Position numbers and translations under genes: made by a program
The notes under the pieces: model-generated
Seen by the model: only the letters and a program-made list of their open reading frames with translations
The model's database searches: none
What the model was told of the DNA's origin: nothing
Part shown: piece after piece, positions 17,345 to 27,292 of the stretch
How the letters are laid out: each line of letters opens with the position of its first letter
Numbering within the stretch: the stretch's first letter is position 1
From: Ahrensia sp.
Lineage (GTDB): Bacteria > Pseudomonadota > Alphaproteobacteria > Rhizobiales > Rhizobiaceae
NCBI GenBank assembly: GCA_002706335.1
Contig: PAKZ01000031.1
Location: 124,001-188,000 of the forward strand
Length of the DNA: 64,000 nucleotides
Direction of reading: 5' to 3'

Positions 17345-18178
17345 TCAGGCCTTGGTCACAATCACGTCGATATAGGCGGATGGCACGCGAAGGGTTCCAT
17401 CCACCGCTTCGTTGAACTGCTCGAGCAGCGCCATCAAATCGGCGTCGAGCGCGGCCTGTTCTGCAGAGCCGAGCGCCAGGAAGGCCTTGTGAACCGGCCC
17501 GTAATAGGCGCGGAACACGTCGATGAAATGCCGGGCCGAGCGGTAGCGGAACGCGAAGGAGCGATCGACCACGCGGATCGTGTCGGCCTTCGTCCCGAAC
17601 AGCGTGTTCATGTGTTCGCGCGTGCCCCACAGCGCAGGCGACTGCGCGCCGGGTGCGGGTGGAACGTGCTTGCCGAGCGTTTTGAACAGCTGGCCAACGA
17701 AGCCTTCCGGGGTCCAGTTGGCAAGGCCGATGCGACCGCCGGACCGGCAGACGCGCAGCATCCCGGCAGCCGCCCTTTCGTGGTCCGGTGTGAACATCAC
17801 GCCAAAGGTGGACAACACATAGTCGAATGTGCCGTCGGCAAAGGGCAGCGATTCCGCGTCCGCATGGGCGAAGGTCACCTCCAGATGCTCGGCTTTCGCG
17901 CGCGCCCGGCCCTTGTCGAGCAGGGCGTCGACATAGTCCGTCGATGTCACCTCGCAGAAGCGGCGGGCGGCGGCGAGGGTGGCATTGCCGTTGCCGGCGG
18001 CCACGTCGAGGATTTTCGATCCCGGCCGCAGGTCGACGGATTCGCAGAGCTGTTCGCCGACGATTTGCAGCGTGGTGCCGACGACCGCGTAGTCGCCCGA
18101 CGACCATGCCGCCTGTTGTTTCGATTTGAGTGCGGCGAGATCCACCGTTGCGGAGTGGTCGATGTCGATCTTGTTCAT
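17345..18178 (-). CDS. Class I SAM-dependent methyltransferase
   Basis: A 277-residue protein with the Rossmann methyltransferase pattern: motif I ILDVAAGNGNATLAAA (SAM binding), the acidic residue in TSTDYVDALL, motif II HADAESLPFADGTFDYVLSTFG, and motif III near GGRIGLANWTPEGFVGQLF. The arrangement resembles UbiE-like C-methyltransferases, but the C-terminus (residues 190-277) is not diagnostic. The ATG at 18178 is preferred over 18223 because the N-terminus MNKIDIDHSATVDLAALKSKQ is typical. The substrate is unknown. Confidence 0.88.
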   Translation of the reverse strand: MNKIDIDHSATVDLAALKSKQQAAWSSGDYAVVGTTLQIVGEQLCESVDLRPGSKILDVAAGNGNATLAAARRFCEVTSTDYVDALLDKGRARAKAEHLEVTFAHADAESLPFADGTFDYVLSTFGVMFTPDHERAAAGMLRVCRSGGRIGLANWTPEGFVGQLFKTLGKHVPPAPGAQSPALWGTREHMNTLFGTKADTIRVVDRSFAFRYRSARHFIDVFRAYYGPVHKAFLALGSAEQAALDADLMALLEQFNEAVDGTLRVPSAYIDVIVTKA

Positions 18179-18262
18179 GATGTCTGTTCCATTTGACTTG
18201 ATGTGTGTGGTTTGCCGGGGCAACCCCCCGGGAGCGCTGTTGGCTGGTCCGGTCGGCCGGTT

Positions 18263-18640
18263 TCACTTTTTCGGGTCGTTCGCACCGCCGCGATTGTCTA
18301 ATTGCGGGGACCCTGTATCGCCCCGGTCCCATTCGCGGTTGCGGAGGGTGTTGTCGCCGCGATCCTGCGGTTTCTTCGCGCTGCCGAGGACCACGGCGGT
18401 GACGCCGGACTGCTTGCCGACCCGGCAGGTCAGGCAGGTGCATTCGCCCTTGTCCGGGCACCAGACGTCGCCGCCGGCGTTGCCCTCGATGGTGAGGCCG
18501 ACGCCGCTGCCCATCCTGAACAGGCGGCAATTGGAATTCTTGCCGCAGAGCCCGATTGCCTCGGCCTTGCTGGTGGCCGACGCCTCGCCGATGCCGAGCG
18601 CGACGAAGAGCATGGCTGGCAAGATGATGTATGTCTTCAT
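18263..18640 (-). CDS. Secreted cysteine-containing hypothetical protein
   Basis: A 125-residue protein with a signal peptide (MKTYIILPAMLFVALGIGEASA). The mature part has six cysteines in a short span (LCGKNSNCRLF, DVWCPDKGECTCLTCRVG), suggesting disulfide or metal binding, followed by a polar tail (GSAKKPQDRGDN...). The ATG at 18640 gives the signal peptide at the N-terminus; the longer frame from 18736 does not. I do not recognise the family. It is divergent from the HxlR gene, with 166 bases between. Confidence 0.6.
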   Translation of the reverse strand: MKTYIILPAMLFVALGIGEASATSKAEAIGLCGKNSNCRLFRMGSGVGLTIEGNAGGDVWCPDKGECTCLTCRVGKQSGVTAVVLGSAKKPQDRGDNTLRNREWDRGDTGSPQLDNRGGANDPKK

Positions 18641-18806
18641 TTCCTTGTACCTTCCGGTTTCGGTTCGCCCCGGGGCGCCGGGTGCCACGAACCGCGAAAG
18701 GCGTTCCAGTTCAGGAAGTGAAGCGGGCCGGTACACAAAGTGAATCCGGCTTGAAAAAGCTGCCGGCCGGGATTTAATCCTGCGAAACCGATGGGGAGTA
18801 CCGGCG

Positions 18807-19505
18807 ATGACCGAGTATAGTTATCAGCAGTTCTGTCCGCTTGCCAAAACAAGCGAGGTTCTCGGCGGTCGCTGGACGATCTTGCTGCTGAGCGAGTTGG
18901 TGGCCGGCTCGACCCGTTTCAACGATCTCAGGCGCGCCGTGCCGCGCATGTCGCCGGCGCTTTTGTCGAAGCGGCTGAAGGAGCTGGAAGAGAGCGGCAT
19001 TCTCGAAAGGGTGCCCTCGGCAAAGGATCCGGGCATCATGGAATACCGCCCGACCCCGTCCGGCCTGGAGCTGAAGCCGATCCTCGACGCCATGTCCGTC
19101 TGGGGGCACCGCTGGGAAGGCGTGGAGCCGCAGCTCGGCAAGCTCGATGCCGGCCTTCTCATGTGGAACATGCGGCGCAAGGTCATTGTCGACAAGCTGC
19201 CGCAGCGCCGTGTCGTCATCCAGTTCATGTTTCCCGAGCAGCATGAGGGCGAGAACAATTACTGGTTCCTGATCGATCCGGAGAAGGGGACCGATCTGTG
19301 CTGCATCGATCCCGGCTTCGATGTCGACCTCTATGTGCGCACCGATCTCCGCACGATGACGGCGGTCTATATGGGGCTGGAAAGCTATGCGAAGGCTGTC
19401 GAGGACGGAAAGCTGCTGTTGATCGGCGATTCGGGCCTCGAAAAGGACATGCTGTCCTGGCTGCGGCTCAGCCGCTTCGCCTGCGTGGAAAAGCAGGTCG
19501 CCTGA
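18807..19505 (+). CDS. HxlR-type winged-helix transcriptional regulator with C-terminal extension
   Basis: The first 100 residues are an HxlR domain: FCPLAKTSEVLGGRWTILLLSEL, then RFNDLRRAVPRMSPALLSKRLKELEESGIL, with the characteristic Cys10 after Gln-Phe. A further 120 residues (about 105-232) form a C-terminal domain (RRVVIQFMFPEQHEGENNYWFLIDP, then CCIDPGFDVDLYVRTDLRTM) that looks like an SCP2/sterol-carrier-like fold. Such two-domain HxlR regulators can sense small hydrophobic ligands. The target genes are not evident. Confidence 0.85.
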   Translation: MTEYSYQQFCPLAKTSEVLGGRWTILLLSELVAGSTRFNDLRRAVPRMSPALLSKRLKELEESGILERVPSAKDPGIMEYRPTPSGLELKPILDAMSVWGHRWEGVEPQLGKLDAGLLMWNMRRKVIVDKLPQRRVVIQFMFPEQHEGENNYWFLIDPEKGTDLCCIDPGFDVDLYVRTDLRTMTAVYMGLESYAKAVEDGKLLLIGDSGLEKDMLSWLRLSRFACVEKQVA

Positions 19506-19598
19506 GGCCTCCCGGCCGCGAAATCGCGGCGCGAAGTATGAGGAATAAATTCTTTTTCTGGCTCTCTTGACTCTTCGGCAGTTTGCCGGAATCAATAG

Positions 19599-19613
19599 GA
19601 ACATAACAAGAAC
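19599..19613. promoter_or_regulatory. LexA (SOS) box of the imuA-imuB-dnaE2 operon
   Basis: The + strand reads GAAC-N7-GAAC. Its reverse complement is GTTC-N7-GTTC, the direct-repeat SOS box of alphaproteobacterial LexA. It is 69 bases upstream of the imuA start chosen here. LexA control of this cassette is established in Caulobacter and other alphaproteobacteria. Confidence 0.9.
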
Positions 19614-19682
19614 ATGACCGGAGGATGCGGGCGAAGCGCCTGCCTCCGGCGGATTTTGAAACAGGATCACGGGACGAACGCC

Positions 19683-20675
19683 ATGGCGTCAGCACCACGC
19701 GCCGCGGCGCGGGCGACGCTTGTGTCGCTGCGCCGGCAGATCGCCGCAATCGAGAAACTCGCTCCGGCGCGCGCCACCGGCGCGGCGGGCTGGACCGGAG
19801 ACCGCGAGGCCGAACGGTCGGCCCTGCTCGTCACCGGCGCGGAGGCGTTCGACCGGGAGCTCGGCGGCGGCATCGCGCTGGCCGGCCTCACCGAGATCCA
19901 CGTGCCGGAGGCTCGCGATGCGGGTCTGTCGGCCGGTTTCACGGCCGGGCTCCTGTCGCTTGCTGCCGCGCCCGCCTTCCTCGCCCGCGATCCGGTCCTG
20001 TGGATCGGCGCGCCGGGGGTCTTTTCCGAGGCGGGCGTTCCGCATGGGCGCGGATTTGCCGGGCTCGGTCTCGATCCGTCGCGGATGCTGCTGGTCGAGC
20101 CGCGGACGCTTGCCGATGCGCTCTGGGTCGCCGAGGAGGCGGCGCGCACGCGCGGCCTCGCCGCCACCGTGCTGGAAATGCGCGGCAATGCCAAGGGTTT
20201 CGGCCTGCGCGAGACGCAGCGGCTGCAACGCCGCGCCCAGACCTCCGGGCGGCCGCTTTTTCTCCTGCGCCAGTCGGCGGCAATCGAGGCGAGCGCCGCG
20301 CCGCTCAGGCTTGTCGTCGAGCCCGCTCCGTCCGCGCCGCTTGTGGTCCTGGAGGGCACGGCGCATGCCCGCGCGGTGCCGGGCGGGATCGGGCCGCCGG
20401 GCTTTGCCGTGACGATCGAGAAGAACAAGGCCGGTCCCGCCGGGCGGACCCATTTGCTGCACTGGAACAGCCATGAACGCTCCTTTTACGCCGAACAGTC
20501 CCGCCGTCGCCGCGCACAACCCGATCTCGCCGCCGATGTCACGGTCCCTGTCGCCGGAACGATCGTCCGCTTTCCGACCGGCGCAGCGCATTCTGGCGCT
20601 GAGTTTCCCCTATCTGTCGACGGACCGGATCGCGCGCAGCCGCCACGGCAAGATATGGCGGCAGGAAAAAGCTGA
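19683..20675 (+). CDS. imuA: ImuA, translesion mutasome accessory protein
   Basis: A 330-residue RecA/SulA-like protein without polymerase motifs. ImuA and ImuB assist DnaE2 in error-prone lesion bypass after DNA damage. Visible features are LRRQIAAIEKL near the N-terminus and a central RecA-like region (RELGGGIALAGLTEIHVPEARDAG; later LWIGAPGVFSEAGVPHGRG and LLVEPRTLADALWVAEEA). A conventional Walker A loop is absent. The 3' end overlaps imuB by 203 bases in another frame. The ATG at 19683 is chosen; an ATG at 19614 abuts the LexA box and would be an implausible start for a transcript beginning near it. Confidence 0.9.
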   Translation: MASAPRAAARATLVSLRRQIAAIEKLAPARATGAAGWTGDREAERSALLVTGAEAFDRELGGGIALAGLTEIHVPEARDAGLSAGFTAGLLSLAAAPAFLARDPVLWIGAPGVFSEAGVPHGRGFAGLGLDPSRMLLVEPRTLADALWVAEEAARTRGLAATVLEMRGNAKGFGLRETQRLQRRAQTSGRPLFLLRQSAAIEASAAPLRLVVEPAPSAPLVVLEGTAHARAVPGGIGPPGFAVTIEKNKAGPAGRTHLLHWNSHERSFYAEQSRRRRAQPDLAADVTVPVAGTIVRFPTGAAHSGAEFPLSVDGPDRAQPPRQDMAAGKS

Positions 20676-22161
20676 AGCGCCGCCGCTGGTCACCGCGCAC
20701 AAGGAAAAAAGCGCCATGCGCATCGCCGCCCTCGATGCGGAGGCCGAGGCGCGAGGGCTGCGTCGCGGCCAGGGGCTCGCGGATGCGCGCGCCGCCCATC
20801 CCGATCTCGACATCGTGCCCGCCGATATCGAAGCGGACCGCCGCCTGCTCATCGCGATCGCCGACTGGGGCGACCGCTATACGCCCCTGGTTGCGCTCGA
20901 TGCGCCGGACGGGCTGTTTCTCGATATTACCGGTTGCGCGCATCTCTTCGGCGGCGAACACCGGCTTCTCGCCGACCTGATGGCACGGCTTTACGAACAG
21001 GGTTTCGCCGTGCAGGCGGCGGTCGCCGCAACGCCGGGCGCGGCCTGGGCGGCGGCGCGCTATTGCGAGGGGCCGCTTTGCATCGAAAAGGGCGCGGAGG
21101 TGCCCGTTCTCGCCCCTTTTTTGCTGGCTGCGCTCAGGCTTGACGCCGAAACGCTGGCCGGCCTCGCCAAGGTCGGGCTGAAAACCGTTGGCCAGCTCAT
21201 CGACGCGCCGCGCGCGCCGCTGGCGCGCCGTTTCGGCCGGCAATGCCTGCTGCGCCTCGATCAGGCGCTGGGCGCAATCGAGGAGGCGATTTCGCCGCGT
21301 CTGCCGGTGCCCGCCCTGTCGGCGGAACGCCGGCTCGCCGAGCCGGTCGGGCGTACGGAGGATGTCGAGCAATTGCTGCTGGCGCTGGCGATGCGGCTGA
21401 AGCCGGGGCTGGAGCGGCGTGGCGTCGGCGCGCGCGTTCTGGAATATGCGCTGTTTCGCGTCGATGGCGCGGTCTACCGGCTCTGCGTCGGCGCATCGCG
21501 GCCGGTGCGCGATCCCGAAACCGTCGTCAAGCTGTTCCGTGAGCGGCTTGCCGCGGTCGGCGACGAACTCGATGCCGGTTACGGTTTCGATCTCGTCCGT
21601 CTTTCGGTCCTGGCCGACGACGCGATGCCGGACGGGCAGGGCGATTTCGCCGAGGCGGGAGAGGCCGGTGATCCGGATGTCGCGCTGCTGCTCGACCGTA
21701 TCGCCGCGCGGCTCGGCAACGGTGCCGTCATCGACGGACAGCACCCTGTGTCGCGGCTGGCAGCAGTCGAAAGCCACGAGCCGGAGCGCGCCGAACTCCG
21801 TCGACCGGCGACGAACGCCTCCGATGTTTTGCCGGCAAACCAATCGGCGGCTCCAAGGCCGACCCGGCTGCTTTCCCGGCCCGAGCCGGTCGAGGTCGTC
21901 GCCGGCGTGCCGGAAGGTCCGCCCCAGCATTTCCGCTGGCGGCGCGCCTCGTTCCGGGTGACCCGTGCCGAGGGGCCGGAGCGCATTGGCGGCGAGTGGT
22001 GGGGTGTGGATGCGCCCGAAAATCTGAAGCCCGCACCGCGCGACTATTACCGTGTCGAGGACGAGGCCGGCCGGCGCTACTGGCTGTTCAGGCGCGGGCT
22101 TTACGGCCCGGCCGGCGATGGCAGCGCGCCGCAATGGTTCCTGCACGGGATGTTCGCGTGA
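20473..22161 (+). CDS. imuB: ImuB, Y-family polymerase-like mutasome protein
   Basis: A 562-residue member of the Y-family polymerase superfamily. It contains the IMS fold ([72 protein letters not shown]), but ImuB proteins usually lack the catalytic acid pair and act as scaffold linking DnaE2 to the beta clamp. The first ATG at 20473 is inside imuA; ATG 20536 is an alternative, and conserved sequence starts only near residue 39. The stop overlaps the dnaE2 GTG start (GTGA), so the two are translationally coupled. Confidence 0.9.
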   Translation: MNAPFTPNSPAVAAHNPISPPMSRSLSPERSSAFRPAQRILALSFPYLSTDRIARSRHGKIWRQEKAEAPPLVTAHKEKSAMRIAALDAEAEARGLRRGQGLADARAAHPDLDIVPADIEADRRLLIAIADWGDRYTPLVALDAPDGLFLDITGCAHLFGGEHRLLADLMARLYEQGFAVQAAVAATPGAAWAAARYCEGPLCIEKGAEVPVLAPFLLAALRLDAETLAGLAKVGLKTVGQLIDAPRAPLARRFGRQCLLRLDQALGAIEEAISPRLPVPALSAERRLAEPVGRTEDVEQLLLALAMRLKPGLERRGVGARVLEYALFRVDGAVYRLCVGASRPVRDPETVVKLFRERLAAVGDELDAGYGFDLVRLSVLADDAMPDGQGDFAEAGEAGDPDVALLLDRIAARLGNGAVIDGQHPVSRLAAVESHEPERAELRRPATNASDVLPANQSAAPRPTRLLSRPEPVEVVAGVPEGPPQHFRWRRASFRVTRAEGPERIGGEWWGVDAPENLKPAPRDYYRVEDEAGRRYWLFRRGLYGPAGDGSAPQWFLHGMFA

Positions 22162-25100
22162 CGGACCATGCCGGCTATGCGGAACTGGCCGCCGCCTCGA
22201 ATTTCTCCTTTCTCAGGGGCGCGTCGCATCCCGAGGAACTGGCGGTGATGGCGAAACGGCTCGGCCTGTCGGGGTTGGGCCTCGCCGACCGCAATACGGT
22301 CGCCGGTACGGTGCGTGCGCATATGGCGGCGAAGGAGGCGGGACTCGCCTACCGGCCGGGCGCCCGGCTCGTCTTTTCTGACGGCACGCCTGACGTGCTC
22401 GCCTATCCGAAGCATCGTGTTGGCTGGGGGCATCTCTGCCGACTGCTGACGGCGGGCAATCTGCGCGGCGAAAAGGGCGCGCCCCTTCTGCAGCGCGGCG
22501 ACCTCCTCGAATGGGGCGAGGGGCTGGCGCTAGCCGTTCTGCCGCGTCCCGAGGCGCTGGACGAAGCCTGTCTCTCCTTCCTCGGGGAGCTGAGATCCGC
22601 CTTTGGCCGGTCCGTGCGGCTGGCGCTGACGCCCGGCTATGACGGGCGTGACCGGGTGACGCTGGAGGCGAGCCGCGCGCTGGCGGGCGCCGCACGCGTG
22701 AGGCTGATGGCCGTCGGCGACGTGCTCTGGCACGATCCCGAACGCCGGGTGCTCGGCGATGTTCTGGCCGCGATCCGCGAACATGTGCCGCTTTCCGAGG
22801 CCGGCTACCGCCTGTCGGCACATGCCGAGCGTTGTCTGAAGCCGGCCCATGAAATGGCGCGTCTGTTTCGCTCGGAGCCGGCGGCAATCGCCGAGACATT
22901 GGCCTTTTTCGGAGAGCTCGATTTTTCGCTGGACGAATTGTGCTATCAGTATCCGGAAGAACCTTACGGGGAGAGCGCCTCGCCGCAGCAGGAGCTGGAG
23001 CGGCTTTCATGGCTTGGCGCGCATGAGCGCTATGGCACGGACGTGCCGGAGAAGGTCGCTGCACAGATCCGCCACGAACTGGCGCTGATCGCCGAACTCG
23101 AATACGCGCCCTATTTCCTGACCGTCCATGACATCATGCGCTTTGCCCGCGGGGAGAACATCCTCTGCCAGGGGCGCGGCTCGGCGGCCAATTCCACGGT
23201 CTGTTTCTGCCTGCGCATCACCGACGTCGATCCGACGCTGACCGATCTCCTCTTCGAGCGCTTCATCTCGCCGGAAAGGCGGGAGCCGCCCGATATCGAT
23301 GTCGACTTCGAGCATGAGCGCCGCGAGGAGGTGATCCAGTATATCTACGGCAAATACGGCCGCGACCGGGCCGGGCTGGCGGCGACCGTCATCACCTACC
23401 GGGCGCGGTCGGCGGCGCGCGAGGTATCCAAGGTCTTCGGCTTGTCGGAGGATGTCGCCGGCGCGATTTCGGGCTCCATATGGGGCTGGTCGACGGCCGA
23501 TCTCGGCGAACGCGAAGCGCAAGCCGCCGGTCTCGACATGGAGGACCGCACGACGCAGAACGTATTGCGCCTGTCGACCGAGATCATGGGCTTTCCGCGC
23601 CATCTCTCCCAGCATGTCGGCGGCTTCGTCATCACACGCGACCGTCTCGACGAGGTCGTGCCGATCACCAAGTCGGCGATGGACGGGCGCACCATGGTCG
23701 AATGGGACAAGGACGATCTCGATTCGCTGGGTATCCTGAAGATCGACATTCTCGCGCTCGGAATGCTGTCCTGCATCCGCCGGGCCTTCGACCTTTTGGC
23801 GCTGCATTACGACCGGCCGGTGACGCTCGCATCGATGCGTAAGGAAGAGCCGGAAGTCTACGACATGATCTGCCGCGCCGACACGCTCGGCGTTTTCCAG
23901 ATCGAGAGCCGGGCGCAGATGACCATGCTGCCCCGGCTTCGCCCGCGCGATTTCTACGACCTTGTCATCGAGGTGGCGATCGTCCGGCCGGGCCCGATCC
24001 AGGGCGACATGGTGCATCCCTATCTGCGCCGCAGGCAGGGCAAGGAGCCGGTCTCCTATCCGAGCAAGGAACTGGAACAGGTGCTCGGCAAGACGCTGGG
24101 CGTACCGCTGTTCCAGGAACAGGCGATGAAGATCGCCATCGTCGCCGCCGGCTTCACGCCGGGCGAGGCCGATCGGCTGCGCCGCGCCATGGCGACGTTT
24201 CGGCGCGTCGGCACCATTCATACGTTCCAGCAGAAGATGATCGACGGCATGGTGGCGAATGGCTACGAGGCGGATTTCGCCGAGCGCTGCTTCCGCCAGA
24301 TCGAGGGTTTTGGCGAATACGGTTTTCCGGAAAGCCATGCCGCGTCCTTCGCGCTGCTCGTCTATGCGTCCTGCTGGCTGAAGGCGCATTATCCGGACGT
24401 CTTCTGCGCGGCGATCCTCAATGCACAGCCGATGGGTTTCTATGCGCCGTCGCAACTGGTGCGCGATGCGCGCGAGCATGGCGTCGAGATCCGGCCCGTC
24501 GACATCAACGCGTCGGACTGGGACAGCACGCTTGAGGACCGCGATCCGGACGAGGCGCAAACCGCCATGCGGATCATGCGGCGGCACCGCGAGATGGAAA
24601 ATGTCATCGAGACGCAAAAGGCGGTGCGGCTCGGTTTCCGGCAGGTGAAGGGACTGCGCGAGGACGACATGGCGCAGCTCGTAAAGCGGCGCGGCCGCGG
24701 CTACGATTCGGTGCGCGATCTGTGGCTGCGGTCGGGCCTGAAACGGGCGCAGATCGAGCGGCTCGCCGATGCCGACGCCTTTCGCTCCATCGGGCTCGAC
24801 CGGCGCGCCGCGCTTTGGGCGGTGCGGGCGTTGGACGACCATGTGGCCGAGGAGCGGATGCCGCTGTTCGAGCGGATATCGCAGCGCGCCGACCCGGACG
24901 AGGCCGGCATCGAAATTGCCGGCGAGAGCGAAGTCCGCCTCCCGCCGATGCCACCCGGCGAACAGGTGGTGCATGACTACCGCTATGTGTCGCTTTCCTT
25001 GAAGGCGCATCCGGTTTCCTTCCTGCGCCGGCAACTCGACGGGTTCGGCGTGATGCGCCATGAAAGCCTCGACCGGATCGCTTCTGGCCTGCGCGCGGAT

Positions 25101-25562
25101 GTCGCGGGTCTCGTGCTTGTCCGTCAGCGCCCGGGCTCGGCCAAGGGCGTTATCTTCATGACGCTGGAGGACGAGACCGGCGTGGCCAATGTCATTGTCT
25201 GGCCGAAGACCTTCGAACGTTACCGTTCCCTGGTGCTCGGTTCGCGGCTGGTGCGCGTTTCGGGCAGGCTGCAGAACGAGATGGGCGTCATCCATGTGGT
25301 GGCGGAACGAATCGAGGATCTGACGCCGCTGCTCGGCGAACTGGAAAAGGACGAGACATGCGATATGGATCTTGGCGATGCCGGGCTTGCCAATGCAGAC
25401 GAGGTAAGACGGCCGGTGATCGAAATCCGGGAGAAGCTGAAACCGCGCTCGCGCCTCGCCCAATTGCTGAAAGAGGCCCCGCAATTGCGCAGTGATTACG
25501 ACCAATTGAAGCGAAGTGAAGCTTCGGCTAGGGCGATGCCCCGTGGCCGGAATTTCCATTGA
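22158..25562 (+). CDS. dnaE2: Error-prone DNA polymerase, DnaE2
   Basis: A 1134-residue C-family polymerase that inserts bases opposite lesions. The PHP domain comes first ([38 protein letters not shown]). The palm catalytic aspartates are visible in [24 protein letters not shown], and the C-terminal OB-fold appears near [31 protein letters not shown] at 22158 is the start because it forms a 4-base overlap with the imuB stop and gives the conserved N-terminus. The gene is the last of the SOS operon and lies just before the island. Confidence 0.97.
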   Translation: MTDHAGYAELAAASNFSFLRGASHPEELAVMAKRLGLSGLGLADRNTVAGTVRAHMAAKEAGLAYRPGARLVFSDGTPDVLAYPKHRVGWGHLCRLLTAGNLRGEKGAPLLQRGDLLEWGEGLALAVLPRPEALDEACLSFLGELRSAFGRSVRLALTPGYDGRDRVTLEASRALAGAARVRLMAVGDVLWHDPERRVLGDVLAAIREHVPLSEAGYRLSAHAERCLKPAHEMARLFRSEPAAIAETLAFFGELDFSLDELCYQYPEEPYGESASPQQELERLSWLGAHERYGTDVPEKVAAQIRHELALIAELEYAPYFLTVHDIMRFARGENILCQGRGSAANSTVCFCLRITDVDPTLTDLLFERFISPERREPPDIDVDFEHERREEVIQYIYGKYGRDRAGLAATVITYRARSAAREVSKVFGLSEDVAGAISGSIWGWSTADLGEREAQAAGLDMEDRTTQNVLRLSTEIMGFPRHLSQHVGGFVITRDRLDEVVPITKSAMDGRTMVEWDKDDLDSLGILKIDILALGMLSCIRRAFDLLALHYDRPVTLASMRKEEPEVYDMICRADTLGVFQIESRAQMTMLPRLRPRDFYDLVIEVAIVRPGPIQGDMVHPYLRRRQGKEPVSYPSKELEQVLGKTLGVPLFQEQAMKIAIVAAGFTPGEADRLRRAMATFRRVGTIHTFQQKMIDGMVANGYEADFAERCFRQIEGFGEYGFPESHAASFALLVYASCWLKAHYPDVFCAAILNAQPMGFYAPSQLVRDAREHGVEIRPVDINASDWDSTLEDRDPDEAQTAMRIMRRHREMENVIETQKAVRLGFRQVKGLREDDMAQLVKRRGRGYDSVRDLWLRSGLKRAQIERLADADAFRSIGLDRRAALWAVRALDDHVAEERMPLFERISQRADPDEAGIEIAGESEVRLPPMPPGEQVVHDYRYVSLSLKAHPVSFLRRQLDGFGVMRHESLDRIASGLRADVAGLVLVRQRPGSAKGVIFMTLEDETGVANVIVWPKTFERYRSLVLGSRLVRVSGRLQNEMGVIHVVAERIEDLTPLLGELEKDETCDMDLGDAGLANADEVRRPVIEIREKLKPRSRLAQLLKEAPQLRSDYDQLKRSEASARAMPRGRNFH

Positions 25563-25830
25563 AAAGAGCCTGGCAAAAATCAGCCGTAGCAGGTCGGGCA
25601 GACTACCGAAGCAGGGTCACCCTGCGGATTCGGTACGCGGTCGATGTCGCCATCCTCGCCGGCTTTACGGCCAGTCGTTCGAAAGCGATCTCGTCGGAAA
25701 AGCGGCGCCGATGCCGTTGCCGAACACTCAGCTTGACACGGGTTCCGGTGTAGCGCCGAAATCCGGTCAGGCCAGAACCGCACTTGCGTGCGTTTCCGGA
25801 CGTATCCGTGTCATTATGACTGAAAAAGCA
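25563..25830. other. Intergenic stretch without a supported gene
   Basis: The sequence between dnaE2 and the tRNA-type terminator holds no start codon with a plausible ribosome-binding site and no recognisable protein. A minus-strand frame ending PASVVCPTCYG (25580-25783) has no support beyond its length. Confidence 0.5.
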
Positions 25831-25853
25831 AAAGCCCCGGAAACCGGGGCTTT
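25826..25853 (-). terminator. Terminator probably belonging to the tRNA-Gly gene before island insertion
   Basis: A perfect 10-bp stem AAAGCCCCGG-AAA-CCGGGGCTTT (25831-25853). On the minus strand it is followed by a T-rich tract (TTTTGCTTTTTC). It lies 15 bases from the copy of the tRNA 3' end. Before integration it would have been the tRNA-Gly terminator, now displaced about 18 kb from the gene. Confidence 0.8.
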
Positions 25854-25868
25854 GGATGCCTGAAAATT

Positions 25869-25913
25869 TGGAGCGGGCGATGAGATTCGAACTCACGACC
25901 CCAACCTTGGCAA
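25869..25913. repeat. attL: 45-bp copy of the tRNA-Gly 3' end
   Basis: This is identical over 45 bases to 43955-43999, covering the encoded CCA, acceptor arm, T arm and the anticodon-stem 3' side. It begins TGGAGCGGGCG and ends CTTGGCAA; the next base differs (A here, G in the tRNA). No complete tRNA can be drawn from this copy. Confidence 0.95.
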
Positions 25914-25925
25914 AGACTGGCATAC

Positions 25926-26022
25926 GCATTCCTACGAATTGACAGCTATTCCCACGAGTTCATTTCTTCAAATAAATCAATAAGTTGCCTTTCATCCGGA
26001 TTGACAGGCATTCCTGCAGATT
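25926..26022. repeat. Three arm-type direct repeats between attL and the integrase
   Basis: Three 15-bp copies of a motif like GCATTCCTACGAATT occur at 25926-25940, 25946-25960 and 26008-26022. The last two extend leftwards with ATTGACAG. They lie just inside attL and upstream of the integrase start and are likely integrase arm-binding or excisionase sites; that role is inferred. Confidence 0.65.
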
Positions 26023-26065
26023 CCTATGCTGTGGCCACTCGGAGGACACCAGATAGGTTATCTAG

Positions 26066-27292
26066 ATGACGAGGCCCAGCACCGTGCGGCTCACGCAAAC
26101 TTTCGTGAAGGGAGTGAAGCCGGAGGAGAAGCGCAAGGAATATTGGGACACCGATCTTCCCGGTTTCTGCCTTCGCGTTGAACCGACTGGCGTTCGAAGT
26201 TTCTTTGTCCGATACCGAGCGAAAGGCGGAGGCCGATCTGCGCCCCGGCGATTCTTGCGAATTGGCCGATATGGTCCAGTAACCGTCGATGAGGCACGAA
26301 AGCAGGCCAAACGGATACTTGGTGCCGTCGCAAATGATGAAGATCCAGCGTTCGCGAAGCAGGCTCGGTTAGATGAGCTATCGGTCAATGATCTCATTGA
26401 CCAATATGAACGAGATGGCATCGGCCATCTAAAACCGCTGACCGCAAAATATACGATTGCGCGACTGCGGAATCATGTTTCACCGTTGCTCGGAAAAATG
26501 GTGATATCAGGTGTCCGCCCTCGTGATGTCGAACGGATGATCCGTCAGATCGAAGAAGGCAAGACTTCGAAAGACGTGAAGACTGGAAAGCGTGGCCGGA
26601 AAATCGTTCGTGGCGGGCGCGGCGCTGCCGGCAAGGTGGCGAGAGACCTTTCTGCGCTTTTTTCGTTTGCCGTCCGGCACGAACTTCTGGGAACCAATCC
26701 GTGCCTGAATGTCAGAAAACCAACGTTCAATCAGCGCGAGCGATTTCTTTCGCCTAAGGAGATAAAAAGTCTGTTCGCCGCGTTGCGGACTGCCACGCAG
26801 AGAGGTGTAAATCCCAAGGTTGAACAGATCGTCCGACTTTGGCTTTTGACCGGGTGCAGGAATAACGAGATTGCCTCTCTCAAGTGGTCAGAAATAGACC
26901 TGCAGCGATCAAGATTGGTGTTGGCCGAAACTAAGACAGGTAAGAGCATTCGGCCGCTGTCTCCCGAAGCATGCGCCTTTATTTCAGCTATCAATCCAAC
27001 TCCAGGTTCCGAGTACGTATTTCCGGCTGAACGGGGCGGCGGCTACTTCACCGGAGTGAAGCGACACTGGCCCACAATCTTGCGGCACGCAAAGCTTGAA
27101 GGGATTACACCGCATACGCTGCGTCATACATTCGGCAGCTTGGCGGCAAGCGCGGGCGAGCCTCTTTCGATTGTTGGCGCACTGCTTGGGCACGCGAATC
27201 CGCGTAGCACAGCGATATACGCCCATCTGCAGGATGCCGCCTTGCAAGATGCAGCTGGAAGAATCGGGAGACTGATCGGCAATGGCGAATGA
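26066..27292 (+). CDS. int: Tyrosine-type site-specific integrase (P4-like)
   Basis: A 408-residue integrase next to attL. The N-terminal DUF4102-like DNA-binding part is visible as KEYWDTDLPGFCLRVEPTG and RYRAKGGG...RFLRIGRYGPVTVDEARKQAK. The catalytic domain (from about residue 215) has Arg in LLTGCRNNEIASLKW, Lys in AETKTGKSIRPL, HTLRHTFGS, GHANPRST and Tyr in AIYAHL. It should integrate and excise the island by recombination at the 45-bp att repeats. Its 3' end overlaps the next gene by 11 bases. Confidence 0.95.
   Translation: MTRPSTVRLTQTFVKGVKPEEKRKEYWDTDLPGFCLRVEPTGVRSFFVRYRAKGGGRSAPRRFLRIGRYGPVTVDEARKQAKRILGAVANDEDPAFAKQARLDELSVNDLIDQYERDGIGHLKPLTAKYTIARLRNHVSPLLGKMVISGVRPRDVERMIRQIEEGKTSKDVKTGKRGRKIVRGGRGAAGKVARDLSALFSFAVRHELLGTNPCLNVRKPTFNQRERFLSPKEIKSLFAALRTATQRGVNPKVEQIVRLWLLTGCRNNEIASLKWSEIDLQRSRLVLAETKTGKSIRPLSPEACAFISAINPTPGSEYVFPAERGGGYFTGVKRHWPTILRHAKLEGITPHTLRHTFGSLAASAGEPLSIVGALLGHANPRSTAIYAHLQDAALQDAAGRIGRLIGNGE

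Noticed and set aside
20539-25559. Long minus-strand open frames opposite imuB and dnaE2 (for example 20539-22146 and 23007-25559)
   Set aside because: They mirror the codon pattern of the clear + strand genes, are rich in Arg, His and Gln, and show no family motif.
25563-25863. Possible small genes between dnaE2 and attL on either strand
   Set aside because: No ribosome-binding site, no domain and no clear coding pattern.
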